Under the pieces are notes generated by a model. The model worked only from the letters and a program-made list of their open reading frames with translations, was not told the DNA's origin and ran no database searches. A stretch of DNA of 13,778 nt from Proteobacteria bacterium CAG:495. Its GTDB lineage: Bacteria; Pseudomonadota; Alphaproteobacteria; RF32; CAG-239. The stretch is from NCBI GenBank assembly GCA_000432275.1, contig HF995316.1, positions 558 to 14,335 of the forward strand, written 5' to 3'. Every line of letters starts with the position of its first letter. The stretch's first letter is position 1. Shown piece by piece: positions 1-7,238 of the stretch. A program made the position numbers and the translations under genes.

Positions 1-58
1 ACACCAGCCAAAACCAAACTCATACGCAAACTCGCGGCAATGACGGAAGATAAGCAGA

Positions 59-550
59 ATGTTAAAAAAAACATTTCGGTTAATTCGAAACCTGATTATC
101 GGTACCATATGGACTTACCTCTTTATGGTACTTGCTAATTTAGCGTTGTTTTATCTGTGGAACTTCAATCTGTTTTCTGCCCACAGCTGGAAAACCATCG
201 GGTACTTTTGGGAGGCCGGCGGCGTTATCAAAAAGGCCAAAGATTACCTTTTTTTGTTTATGCTGCTGTGCGTTCCTTGGTTTTGGATTTGGGGTTGGCG
301 TCTGCTCACCAGGGTAAACTACCTAAACATTTTGTTGTTTCCCGTAAACGCATACAATCGCTATATCATCAATAAATACGGCCATGATTCCAGCCGGATT
401 ATACTGAAAAACCTTAAATCCAGCCAAAAAAGCATTGAAGAGATAAAAGCCCGGTTGGAATCCATCAAACCCGAAGCGCCGAAAGAAGTTAACACAATCC
501 GGGAAGAGATTAGGAAAAAGCTCGAAAATACCGGCACCAAATATAACTAA
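59..550 (+). CDS. Small integral membrane protein, first of two related modules in a type IV secretion operon
   Basis: A 163-residue protein of no family I recognise. Hydrophobic segments at about residues 10-33 and 63-85, with a possible third around 88-100, place it in the inner membrane; a Trp/Phe-rich loop joins the first two. The C-terminal part (about 105-163) is charged, Lys/Glu-rich and helical, probably cytoplasmic, with coiled-coil character around 117-155. Residues 14-95 match the start of the next gene product in pattern: W-x-F at 34-36, H42 and W44, W51-x-x-G54, P73 and G79-W80. I infer a local duplication. A GGAAG nine bases upstream supports the ATG. Being first in the run that contains a VirD4-type ATPase, it is plausibly a membrane partner of that coupling complex; this is inference from context. 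Confidence 0.8.
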   Translation: MLKKTFRLIRNLIIGTIWTYLFMVLANLALFYLWNFNLFSAHSWKTIGYFWEAGGVIKKAKDYLFLFMLLCVPWFWIWGWRLLTRVNYLNILLFPVNAYNRYIINKYGHDSSRIILKNLKSSQKSIEEIKARLESIKPEAPKEVNTIREEIRKKLENTGTKYN

Positions 551-605
551 AGAGTTGTTAACTTATTGGTGCTAAAATGTAACAAAACTATGGAGTAGAT
601 GTCGT

Positions 606-1892
606 TTGAAACCTTTATTGATATTGATGCGCATTATCATCGTCGGTATCTTCTGGAGTATATTCTTTCTGGAAGGAATACGCGTGATTATGCTCACCAA
701 CTGGCGCTTTGACATCCTCCGTCCCCGCCATTGGGAACACGCTTGGAACCTCTGGTTGTCCGGCTGGGTTATTGACGATCCCAAAGAATGGGCTTTTGTG
801 CTTATCATTTTGACCTTTATTCCCCTTTGGTTGTCCGGCTGGGCTGCCCTCAGTATGATTCGCTATGGCCGTATTTTCGGCTGGGTAATGTTTTTTCCGC
901 TCAAGTTTTTCAATAAAATATTTGAAAAACCGGTTAAAACCATTGCCAATGTTGCCAGCGTAAAAGTTGTAAAAAAGAAAAAGTCTTATAAGGAAATTCG
1001 TCCCCGCAGCTTAAGACCGCCAATGGACAGCAGCCCGGTTTCCATGCCGCAGCAACCCTCCGCAATTTCTGCAACGACAGCGGCTCCTTCTCATATTAAA
1101 CCAGCTGCGCCGGTCATCGCTCCTACCGCCGCACCGGCAAAACCGGCGGAATTTGACCATTCGCTCTTCCAGTTCGACGACGAACCGGCAGAATTCGACT
1201 TTGACCTTTTTGATGAAAAACCCAAAGAAAAAGAACCGGAACCGGCAACGCCTCCTCCGGCTGCTGCACCGGCCTCCGAACCTCCGGCCAAAGAACGTGG
1301 CAAAAACAACCGCAATAAAAACAATCGCAACAATCGTAACAGCGATTCTCAGAATCAATCAGCTCCGGCGGCACAACCGGCTGGCCGCGGCGTATCCAAC
1401 TCCACCCTGGAAGTCCTTAAACAAAAAGGATATGAAGTTATCACCAGCGCAACCATAAAGAATACGCTGATAGACTTTATCGGTGTATCTGCCGACCAAA
1501 TCTGCCTTTGCCTGAACGACAAAGAACCCGGAGACTGGCTGGCTGACGAAGAACGTTTTAATGACGAAGAGCCTTTATGGTTTTCCGAAAGCTCCCACCG
1601 TATTTCTCCGGTGCGCAAAATTGACATCGCCCGCCTGATTTTGAAAGACAAACTGGCGGAAGCGGACATGGATTTCAAAGTAGAAGCTTATGTCATTGAA
1701 CAAATCGGAAACATAATCAACGCCGAAGATATGTTTGAAATATGGGACGAAATGAAAATTAACGTCACCCGTATTGACCGCGGCACCCCAAAAGAGTTAA
1801 AATTGTTTGCCAAGGCGCTTGACGACGCCAATGGCAAAATCAGTCATGACAAATTTGAAAAGATAAAAAAACTTGTTCGTAGTATTGCTTAA
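606..1892 (+). CDS. Membrane protein with Pro/Ala linker, Asn/Arg tract and unassigned C-terminal domain
   Basis: A 428-residue protein. Residues 1-105 repeat the membrane module of the preceding gene product (two clear membrane helices near 8-30 and 62-84). Residues about 115-230 are a low-complexity Pro/Ala/Glu linker, and 231-245 is an Arg/Asn/Lys-rich tract that could bind nucleic acid or phospholipid head groups. From about 258 to 428 a folded domain begins with LEVLKQKGYEV, followed by a hydrophobic strand ending IDFIGV. That order resembles the start of restriction-endonuclease-like (NERD-type) domains, but the usual catalytic E-x-K is not visible. The start is TTG with GGAG ten bases upstream; it gives an N-terminus the same length as the paralogue. 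An ATG at 599 is in another frame and an in-frame ATG at 627 would shorten the first helix. It sits 15 bases before the coupling ATPase gene, so a role as coupling-complex subunit is likely but inferred. Confidence 0.8.
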   Translation: MKPLLILMRIIIVGIFWSIFFLEGIRVIMLTNWRFDILRPRHWEHAWNLWLSGWVIDDPKEWAFVLIILTFIPLWLSGWAALSMIRYGRIFGWVMFFPLKFFNKIFEKPVKTIANVASVKVVKKKKSYKEIRPRSLRPPMDSSPVSMPQQPSAISATTAAPSHIKPAAPVIAPTAAPAKPAEFDHSLFQFDDEPAEFDFDLFDEKPKEKEPEPATPPPAAAPASEPPAKERGKNNRNKNNRNNRNSDSQNQSAPAAQPAGRGVSNSTLEVLKQKGYEVITSATIKNTLIDFIGVSADQICLCLNDKEPGDWLADEERFNDEEPLWFSESSHRISPVRKIDIARLILKDKLAEADMDFKVEAYVIEQIGNIINAEDMFEIWDEMKINVTRIDRGTPKELKLFAKALDDANGKISHDKFEKIKKLVRSIA

Positions 1893-1907
1893 ATCATAGA
1901 GGAATAA

Positions 1908-4124
1908 ATGGCACTGAATAAAAGAGGAAAAGAATGGGAAGAATATGACAACGCCGTCCGTTGGATGGTTATCACCGTTGTCCTTTCCGTCATAGTCACC
2001 ATCATCCTGGCTCTGGCAGCCATGCCTCTCGGCTATCTGCTCGGTTCCGGAATTTCCAAAGATACTTTAAACGACGTGTCAAAATACTTCGCTCTGGTTT
2101 TTGAACGTCCCAGTTACCTCTACTCCCGTTATTGGAGCTGGTTCAAACAGTTGTTCAATTACCACGGAGACTTTTCTTTCAGCCTTTGGATTCCCATTCT
2201 GCCGTTTTTAAGCCTCCCTGCCGGCCTTATCATCGGCGTCATAACCAACCCTTACCGTTTTCAGTCCAACATTCACGGTTCCGCCAGACTGGCCGAACTT
2301 AACGATGTGAAAAAAATGGGACTTCTTGACGGATTTTGCATCGTCGTCGGCAAATTTAAAGGTTATCTGCTGAAATTAAACGAAACCCTTTCCGTTCTGT
2401 GTTGTGCGCCTCCGGGTACCGGTAAAACCGCCGCCGTGGTTATTCCGACAATTTTCAACTCCCCCGGAATGAGCATCGTCGTCAACGACCCCAAACCCGA
2501 ATTATGTTATAATACTTCCGGCGCCAGAGCCAAAGTAGGTCCGGTATTCATTATTAACTGGGGTATGGAAGACAATCCTGCCGAAGGCGTCTATTATCCC
2601 AGTTGGAATCCCCTTTCGCCCACCGCCGTCCCGGCTCCCGGACCGGCACGCGATATGTATGTCGATTCCATGTGCAACGTTTTGGTGGAAGATCCCAAAG
2701 GCGGTGCCGACCCCCACTGGTCAAAAACCGGTCGTGCGGCATTGACCGGCTTTATCCACTTTATCGTCTCTAAATGTGAAAAAGCTCGGGCCAACGATTA
2801 CTTTATCGGCCGTGTTTACGAAGGCAAACTCGACGAGGAAGATAAGCGCGTCCTTGAGGGATATTATCTCGAAATGCACGACCCTCAAGCCTCTCGGGCA
2901 ATCCAAAACCTGCGCACCAACAACATCACCATCGACAACTATCTGCCCATCGGAACCTGGGCGCTTTTGCCTGAAAAATGGATTGGGCGCGAAGCTTGTA
3001 TCGCTATGATTCTGGAATGGATTACCGAAGCCCAGATAAAACAGACTCAAGACATCAAACGCCGTCTTGACGAAGGCGATCAGATGGCGGCAATGGCTGA
3101 CCCTATGCGGGATTTGCTTGAAGAAGCCGTCAACGAAGCCCGTAAATTCGGCTACTCTGCCCGTTGTATCGTCGAATTGAGCCAATTGAGCTCAATGCCT
3201 GACAAAGAACGTGGTTCAGTGCTTTCAACCGCGTTTTCAGGCATCGGTATCTTTAAAAACTCCGCCGTGGTTGCCCGAACCAGTTTCAGCGACATCAACT
3301 TTAAAGACCTTCGCGGACTGAAAGACCCGATTACCGGCGAATTTAAACCTATCTCCGTTTATCTTTCGGTTAACCAGGTTGACGCCCGTGCTCTGTCTGT
3401 AATCTCGGGAACATTCATTGACCTGATGTCCTCTTACCTGATTGCCAATCCGCCTAAGTTCAAGCACCCGACCGACGGCGTTATGGGACCTTTTCCCGCA
3501 TTGTTCGTTATGGACGAGTTTCCTACCATGCCTAAGCTGAAAGCGGTTATCGACGGCCCGGCGGTCGGACGTGGTATGAAAGTGTCCTATTTGCTCATAG
3601 GCCAAGACTTAGGCCAAATTTCGGGCAAATACGGCAAAGACGATTTGGAAACGGTTATCTCTACCACCGCCTGCAAAGTCATTCTCTCTCAAAACAACGA
3701 AGTGACTGCCCAGCGTTTTTCAAAAATGATAGGTACCATGACCGTTCAGACTTCCTCCTTCTCCAAAACCGAAGGCGGATTAGGCAAAGGCAGCAATCCT
3801 TTTGCCAAAAACGTCAACTACTCTCTCCAGGGCGTACCGGTTATCTCAACGACGGAATTGCTGAGCTTGCCGAGATTCCATCAGGTTGTGCTGATTCAAA
3901 ACTATATCGACCGTCCGATTATGGCAGAATCTCCATGCTGGTTTATGGATAAAAAGATGAAAGCTTTGGCTGCCTTGCCTACGGCGCCTAACGTTCCGGA
4001 CTGGATTATCGCCCAGCGTGAAGACATCAACGACGATATGTTGGCCAAACTCGGAATTGATTATGATCCCAATGAAGAATATGACGATTCCGAATTTGAA
4101 GAAGACGATGACGCTGTCAAATAA
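1908..4124 (+). CDS. VirD4/TraG-family type IV coupling ATPase
   Basis: A 738-residue coupling protein of the VirD4/TraG family. These hexameric inner-membrane ATPases bring protein or nucleoprotein substrates to a type IV secretion channel. Two N-terminal membrane helices (about 18-46 and 93-113) are followed by HGSARLA at 123, typical of the family. Walker A is APPGTGKT at 167-174, followed by a VVNDPKPEL stretch and WNPLSP. Walker B is in ALFVMDEFP with D536-E537. A helical insert lies roughly between residues 285 and 430, where the all-alpha substrate-recognition domain is expected. The last 20 residues are strongly acidic. GAGG five bases before the ATG is a good ribosome binding site. 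The protein is somewhat longer than typical VirD4 (about 650). No channel genes (VirB or Dot/Icm) are in the window, so I cannot tell whether it serves conjugation or effector export. Confidence 0.93.
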   Translation: MALNKRGKEWEEYDNAVRWMVITVVLSVIVTIILALAAMPLGYLLGSGISKDTLNDVSKYFALVFERPSYLYSRYWSWFKQLFNYHGDFSFSLWIPILPFLSLPAGLIIGVITNPYRFQSNIHGSARLAELNDVKKMGLLDGFCIVVGKFKGYLLKLNETLSVLCCAPPGTGKTAAVVIPTIFNSPGMSIVVNDPKPELCYNTSGARAKVGPVFIINWGMEDNPAEGVYYPSWNPLSPTAVPAPGPARDMYVDSMCNVLVEDPKGGADPHWSKTGRAALTGFIHFIVSKCEKARANDYFIGRVYEGKLDEEDKRVLEGYYLEMHDPQASRAIQNLRTNNITIDNYLPIGTWALLPEKWIGREACIAMILEWITEAQIKQTQDIKRRLDEGDQMAAMADPMRDLLEEAVNEARKFGYSARCIVELSQLSSMPDKERGSVLSTAFSGIGIFKNSAVVARTSFSDINFKDLRGLKDPITGEFKPISVYLSVNQVDARALSVISGTFIDLMSSYLIANPPKFKHPTDGVMGPFPALFVMDEFPTMPKLKAVIDGPAVGRGMKVSYLLIGQDLGQISGKYGKDDLETVISTTACKVILSQNNEVTAQRFSKMIGTMTVQTSSFSKTEGGLGKGSNPFAKNVNYSLQGVPVISTTELLSLPRFHQVVLIQNYIDRPIMAESPCWFMDKKMKALAALPTAPNVPDWIIAQREDINDDMLAKLGIDYDPNEEYDDSEFEEDDDAVK

Positions 4125-4136
4125 AATGAGGTAAAA

Positions 4137-4739
4137 ATGTGGGAATGGTCTAACCGGCTTTTACGCAAGAAAGATTCTGAGGAATCTAAATCGCTTCTTG
4201 CGGCCTACAACGACCTTCTTTTGCAAAATGCCTATGCGCCCGAACCGCTGAAAAAAAACGTTTCGGCACAAAAAAATTCCTCTCCGGAAACAACGCCGGT
4301 TCCCGAAAGGATGCAGCAATTGTTAAACCAGCGGCTTGAAGAATATGCGCTAAACAACCTGACGCTCAAAGAATGCGTGTATGACCCGCAAACCTGGCAG
4401 GAAATGAGCTCCTGTTTCACCGAATATCAAAAAATTCGCAAAATATTCCTGAAACTTTTGGGATATTCCTATGCTTCCGAATGCACAAAAGCAGGATTGA
4501 CCAAAGCAGACATAAAACTGCTGCGGCAAAGCATTGCTCCTGAAAATTATAATACGCATATCAAAATACCCTTTGATTTCGGAGGCGGACTTGATTTTGA
4601 CAACTTATGCCTGATAAAAACCCATCCCTGTCACGGAATTATTCACAAACTGATTGATTTGCAAATCGAGAATGGTTTTCTGCGCACATACAAAAAAATC
4701 TACATTCCTTGGTTTGAAGGAAAAATTTACCATGATTGA
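4137..4739 (+). CDS. Putative HNH/Endo VII-like protein with altered active site, candidate toxin or effector
   Basis: A 200-residue soluble protein without signal peptide or membrane helix. The N-terminal 60 residues are polar and low in complexity; 65-130 is helical. The C-terminal third reads like an HNH/Endo VII nuclease of the bacterial toxin type: a helix AGLTKADIKLL, a short link, H141, P145, GGG at 149-151, N156, then H166 and H170 spaced HxxxH. In the family the first motif is normally His-His, the second His being the general base; here that position is I142 (codons CAT ATC). The metal-binding His residues and the Asn are kept, so it may be inactive, weakly active or use another base. 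It follows the coupling ATPase by 12 bases with its own GAGG site, and the next gene, a SUKH protein, overlaps its end by 8 bases. The family link is motif reading by eye, not a search result. Confidence 0.6.
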   Translation: MWEWSNRLLRKKDSEESKSLLAAYNDLLLQNAYAPEPLKKNVSAQKNSSPETTPVPERMQQLLNQRLEEYALNNLTLKECVYDPQTWQEMSSCFTEYQKIRKIFLKLLGYSYASECTKAGLTKADIKLLRQSIAPENYNTHIKIPFDFGGGLDFDNLCLIKTHPCHGIIHKLIDLQIENGFLRTYKKIYIPWFEGKIYHD

Positions 4740-5178
4740 CAACCTTTTTGAAAAAGCGCGCAAACTGCCCGGCTGCGTAACTTTTCCTCCCGCGGAACCC
4801 GAACAGTTCAAAACCGTGGATTCTTTTCTTTCCAGCCGTAAATTTGCGGCGCTGCCTGAGGATTACCGAAAATTTTTACGTCTCAGCAACGGATATATTT
4901 TTAACGGAATAGAATTTATGGGAACCGTTGTTCACCAGCGTATCGAAAAACGCTATGTCTTCCCCGACATCATCCAAATAAACAAACCTTATTCAAAATA
5001 TGAATATTTCCGCGAAAAAATGCTCATAGGACGCGTTTCCGAAAGTTTTATCATCTATGACCGCCTGAATGCTTCTTACGCGCTCATCGACCGGATAAAC
5101 CTGCGTACGCGCATTGAACTGAAATCTTTTGCAGATTTGTTCCTCGGTCTTTTAAAACTAACCGAAACCGACAGTTAA
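4732..5178 (+). CDS. SUKH (SMI1/KNR4, YrhA-like) domain protein, candidate immunity protein
   Basis: A 148-residue cytoplasmic protein. The string LPEDYRKFLRLSNG (41-54) followed by IEFMG is the signature start of SUKH-superfamily domains, and MLIGRVSESFIIYD (97-110) with the closing KSFADLFLGLL (131-141) matches the end of the fold. SUKH proteins are commonly immunity partners of polymorphic nuclease toxins, many of HNH/Endo VII type, although some act as general adaptors. I chose the ATG at 4732 because it lies within the last codons of the upstream gene (8-base overlap, ATGATTGA), has AAGGA upstream and starts the fold correctly; a longer reading from 4654 would overlap the upstream gene by 86 bases. 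The overlap predicts translational coupling to the HNH-like gene. The stop shares TTAA with the convergent yacG. Confidence 0.75.
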   Translation: MIDNLFEKARKLPGCVTFPPAEPEQFKTVDSFLSSRKFAALPEDYRKFLRLSNGYIFNGIEFMGTVVHQRIEKRYVFPDIIQINKPYSKYEYFREKMLIGRVSESFIIYDRLNASYALIDRINLRTRIELKSFADLFLGLLKLTETDS

Positions 5179-5369
5179 TTTTCGTTATTGCAGTCTTCCT
5201 CAGATATCGCCTTTTCCAGCTGGGCAATGTCCTGCTCGTCAATTTCCGTGGCGGCAAAAGTATATTTTTCGTTAAACCAGTTTCCCAAATCAATGTCGGC
5301 GCATCTTTTCGAACAAAACGGCCTGTATTTCATATCGGTCACTTCTTTTTTACAAATAGGACATTTCAT
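5175..5369 (-). CDS. yacG: DNA gyrase inhibitor YacG
   Basis: A 64-residue zinc protein. Cysteines C3, C6, C19 and C23 in the order CPxC...FCSxRC, followed by DLGNW, are the YacG hallmark. In Escherichia coli YacG binds the GyrB subunit and inhibits DNA gyrase; the acidic, flexible C-terminal tail seen here (about 43-64) is also usual. It is the last gene of maf-rng-yacG, starting 15 bases after the rng stop, so it is probably co-transcribed. Its TAA stop overlaps the TAA of the convergent SUKH gene inside the shared TTAA at 5175-5178. Confidence 0.92.
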   Translation of the reverse strand: MKCPICKKEVTDMKYRPFCSKRCADIDLGNWFNEKYTFAATEIDEQDIAQLEKAISEEDCNNEN

Positions 5370-5384
5370 TACATCACCCGTATC

Positions 5385-6554
5385 TTATTTTTCTACTCTG
5401 CCGGTACCCTGACAACTTGCGCATTCTTCGGTTAAAACGTCACGAAGGGTGGGACGGCGGCGCATTCTGACGATTTCCACGTTTCCGCCGCGGCTGAGAC
5501 CGAAAATCGTGCTTTTAACATAATCTTTTTGCAGCTCCTGCTCCAAAACTTCAATAACGTTTTTCAAATAACGGTATTCGGAAACGCCGGCAAAGTCGAT
5601 AACTATCTTGCCGGAAAGATTCCTCAGCTTTATCTGCTTGGCAATCTCAAAAGCCGCTTCCATATTCAGCCGCCCCAAACTCCCGTTCGCTTTGTCTCCG
5701 CCGCTGTCAACGTCAATTGCAACACAGGCTTTGGTTTCTTCAATTGTAATTCTGCCGCCGCTTTTGAGCTTAACCTCTTTTTGCAGCGCTTCCAAAACGG
5801 CATCTTCCAGCCCGTAGTCCTCAAACGGAGAACTGCTGAATTCTACAAGCACTCCCTCTCCGGTTTTTTCTTTGATTTCTTCTTCGTTGTTGTGGTTGTT
5901 AACGACTACTTTTCGCAATGCAGCCTTGTTTCTGGTAATGTAATCAAACAACGGATTGTTTTTTTGCCTTAACAGACAAGGTGCTTTGCTCTGTCGCGCT
6001 TTTCGCAGCAGTTCTTCGTATTCATTGCGCAGAAATTCCATTTCTTCGCGAATTTTCTCGACTTCGGCATCAACCGCCGAAGTCCTGATAATCCACCCTT
6101 CCTGCCCGGTCGTGTTATCCAAAACCGTTTGCCTGTATTCTTCGGCTTTTAATTTGTCTTCAATCTTGTTTGAAACTTCAATCGTCATCCGATACGGGCA
6201 ATACACCGTATATTCTCCGACAAACTGCAAAGAACGGACCAAACGGGCGCCTTTTTCCGCACGTTGTTCCTGAGTCACCTGAACGACCAAACTTTGCCCT
6301 TCGGTGGCAACCAGCTCGTCCATTCCGTTTTCTCCGGCATTAATGAAAGCTTCTCTGCTGTCTCCTATATCCAGAAAATATCCTGTTTTCCCGTTTGCCA
6401 AATCAATTTTTCGGGTAATTCTGCCTAAGTAAATATTGCCTTCCCCGGCAGTTGTAAAATCAACGATTTCAAGCTCCCTCATTTCACCGGAAGCCAAAGC
6501 GGCAATTCGAGCCTGATTGTTTTTCTTTTCATAAACAAGCGTATCAATTGACAT
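5385..6554 (-). CDS. rng: Ribonuclease E/G family endoribonuclease (short form)
   Basis: A 389-residue RNase E/G-family enzyme, which cuts single-stranded RNA in rRNA maturation and mRNA decay in the cytoplasm. The N-terminal S1-like domain (about 35-120, with GNIYLGRI at 39-46) is followed by the 5'-sensor segment GWIIRTSA (153-160). The two metal-binding catalytic aspartates are D281 (in CVAIDVDSG) and D320 (in IVIDFAG). The zinc-link CASCQGTG (C378, C381) lies almost at the C-terminus, so the protein lacks the further C-terminal part of E. coli RNase G (489 aa) and has no RNase E scaffold region; this short type beside maf is usual in alphaproteobacteria. Its AGGAG ribosome binding site overlaps the maf stop codon (TAGGAG), which suggests translational coupling. 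Confidence 0.93.
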   Translation of the reverse strand: MSIDTLVYEKKNNQARIAALASGEMRELEIVDFTTAGEGNIYLGRITRKIDLANGKTGYFLDIGDSREAFINAGENGMDELVATEGQSLVVQVTQEQRAEKGARLVRSLQFVGEYTVYCPYRMTIEVSNKIEDKLKAEEYRQTVLDNTTGQEGWIIRTSAVDAEVEKIREEMEFLRNEYEELLRKARQSKAPCLLRQKNNPLFDYITRNKAALRKVVVNNHNNEEEIKEKTGEGVLVEFSSSPFEDYGLEDAVLEALQKEVKLKSGGRITIEETKACVAIDVDSGGDKANGSLGRLNMEAAFEIAKQIKLRNLSGKIVIDFAGVSEYRYLKNVIEVLEQELQKDYVKSTIFGLSRGGNVEIVRMRRRPTLRDVLTEECASCQGTGRVEK

Positions 6555-6565
6555 TCTGTATACTC

Positions 6566-7138
6566 CTATTTAATTCCCGCCGAATTCAACAGATTTTTTG
6601 TTTCATACAAAGGCAGCCCGATAACGCCGGAAGTCGACCCCATAATTTTTTTTACAAAAGCCTCCATCAACCCTTCGCTTCTGTACCCCGAACAACCGAC
6701 CCAGTCATGACCGGCGACATAAGATTTTATTTCGTCTTCGGTCATTCTCTTTACAACCATTTTAGTCGTATTGAGCTTTACCGAAACTCTGCCGTCTTTG
6801 TTAACCACGCAGACGGCGCTCAAAACTCTGTGGGTTTTGCCCGATAACATACGCATAACCCGTTCCTGTTCTTTGTCGTCATGCGCCTTTTGAATTATCC
6901 GGTTGCCGACAACAACGACGGTATCACAGGAAAGCACTATTTCCCCGGGATGCTTTTCCGCCACGTGCAATCCTTTTTCAAGCGCCATCCGCTTAACATA
7001 TGCCGAAGCCTTTTCCGACTTGAACGGCGTCTCATCGACATCGGCCGGCTCAATAAGTTTGGGAATATAGCCTATCTGCTCCAGAAGCCTTTTCCTTTGC
7101 GGAGACCCGGAAGCAAGAATAAAGTTCTTAGTACACAT
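6566..7138 (-). CDS. maf: Maf-family nucleoside triphosphate pyrophosphatase
   Basis: A 190-residue Maf protein. This family hydrolyses nucleoside triphosphates (dTTP/UTP, or m7GTP in the YceF branch) to monophosphate and pyrophosphate, removing unwanted or modified nucleotides; some members also affect septation. Visible motifs are LASGSPQR (8-15), DETP (35-38), the catalytic-region LSCDTVVV (69-76, with D72), SGKTH (99-103) and MGSTSGVIGLPLYE near the end. The usual GKAGAF stretch reads SEGLMEAF here, a mild divergence, and I cannot assign substrate class safely. The ATG at 7138 has AAGGA about ten bases upstream. It leads the maf-rng-yacG group, a common alphaproteobacterial arrangement, and lies 100 bases downstream of dksA, with a hairpin between. 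Confidence 0.92.
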   Translation of the reverse strand: MCTKNFILASGSPQRKRLLEQIGYIPKLIEPADVDETPFKSEKASAYVKRMALEKGLHVAEKHPGEIVLSCDTVVVVGNRIIQKAHDDKEQERVMRMLSGKTHRVLSAVCVVNKDGRVSVKLNTTKMVVKRMTEDEIKSYVAGHDWVGCSGYRSEGLMEAFVKKIMGSTSGVIGLPLYETKNLLNSAGIK

Positions 7139-7173
7139 CCTGAAATAATCCTTTTTGACCTGAAAATATAGAT

Positions 7174-7205
7174 AAAGGCAAATTATTTTAACACAATTTG
7201 CCTTT
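7174..7205 (-). terminator. Hairpin between dksA and maf
   Basis: An 11-bp perfect inverted repeat (AAAGGCAAATT at 7174-7184 and AATTTGCCTTT at 7195-7205) with a 10-base loop. On the - strand it lies 33 bases after the dksA stop and is followed by a T-rich but not continuous run (ATCTATATTTT). It probably ends or attenuates dksA transcription before maf. The stem is AU-rich, so it may be leaky and let some transcripts into maf. Confidence 0.55.
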
Positions 7206-7238
7206 AATTCCGATTAGTTTTTTATGACAACCTGCCGC

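Noticed and set aside
1..138. Possible end of an upstream gene before position 59
   Set aside because: All three + frames are open from the edge for at least 40 bases (stops at 41, 51 and 136), so I cannot tell which, if any, is the tail of a real gene.
1011..1374. Several long open frames on the - strand opposite the Pro/Ala linker of the second membrane protein
   Set aside because: They are Arg/Cys/Gly-rich mirror readings of a low-complexity coding segment, without ribosome binding sites or recognisable motifs.
2721..3605. Long - strand open frames (122 and 154 codons) inside the coupling ATPase gene
   Set aside because: The + strand protein is unambiguous with Walker motifs; the antisense frames have no start signal and no domain resemblance.
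4654..4731. Longer start for the SUKH gene
   Set aside because: It would overlap the upstream gene by 86 bases; the ATG at 4732 has a ribosome binding site and starts the domain properly.
5179..5230. Search for a buried terminator behind the SUKH gene similar to the one at 10165
   Set aside because: Only 4-5 bp imperfect pairings are present and no T-run follows a stable stem.
5529..6273. Open frames on the + strand across rng
   Set aside because: Antisense shadows of a clear RNase E/G gene.
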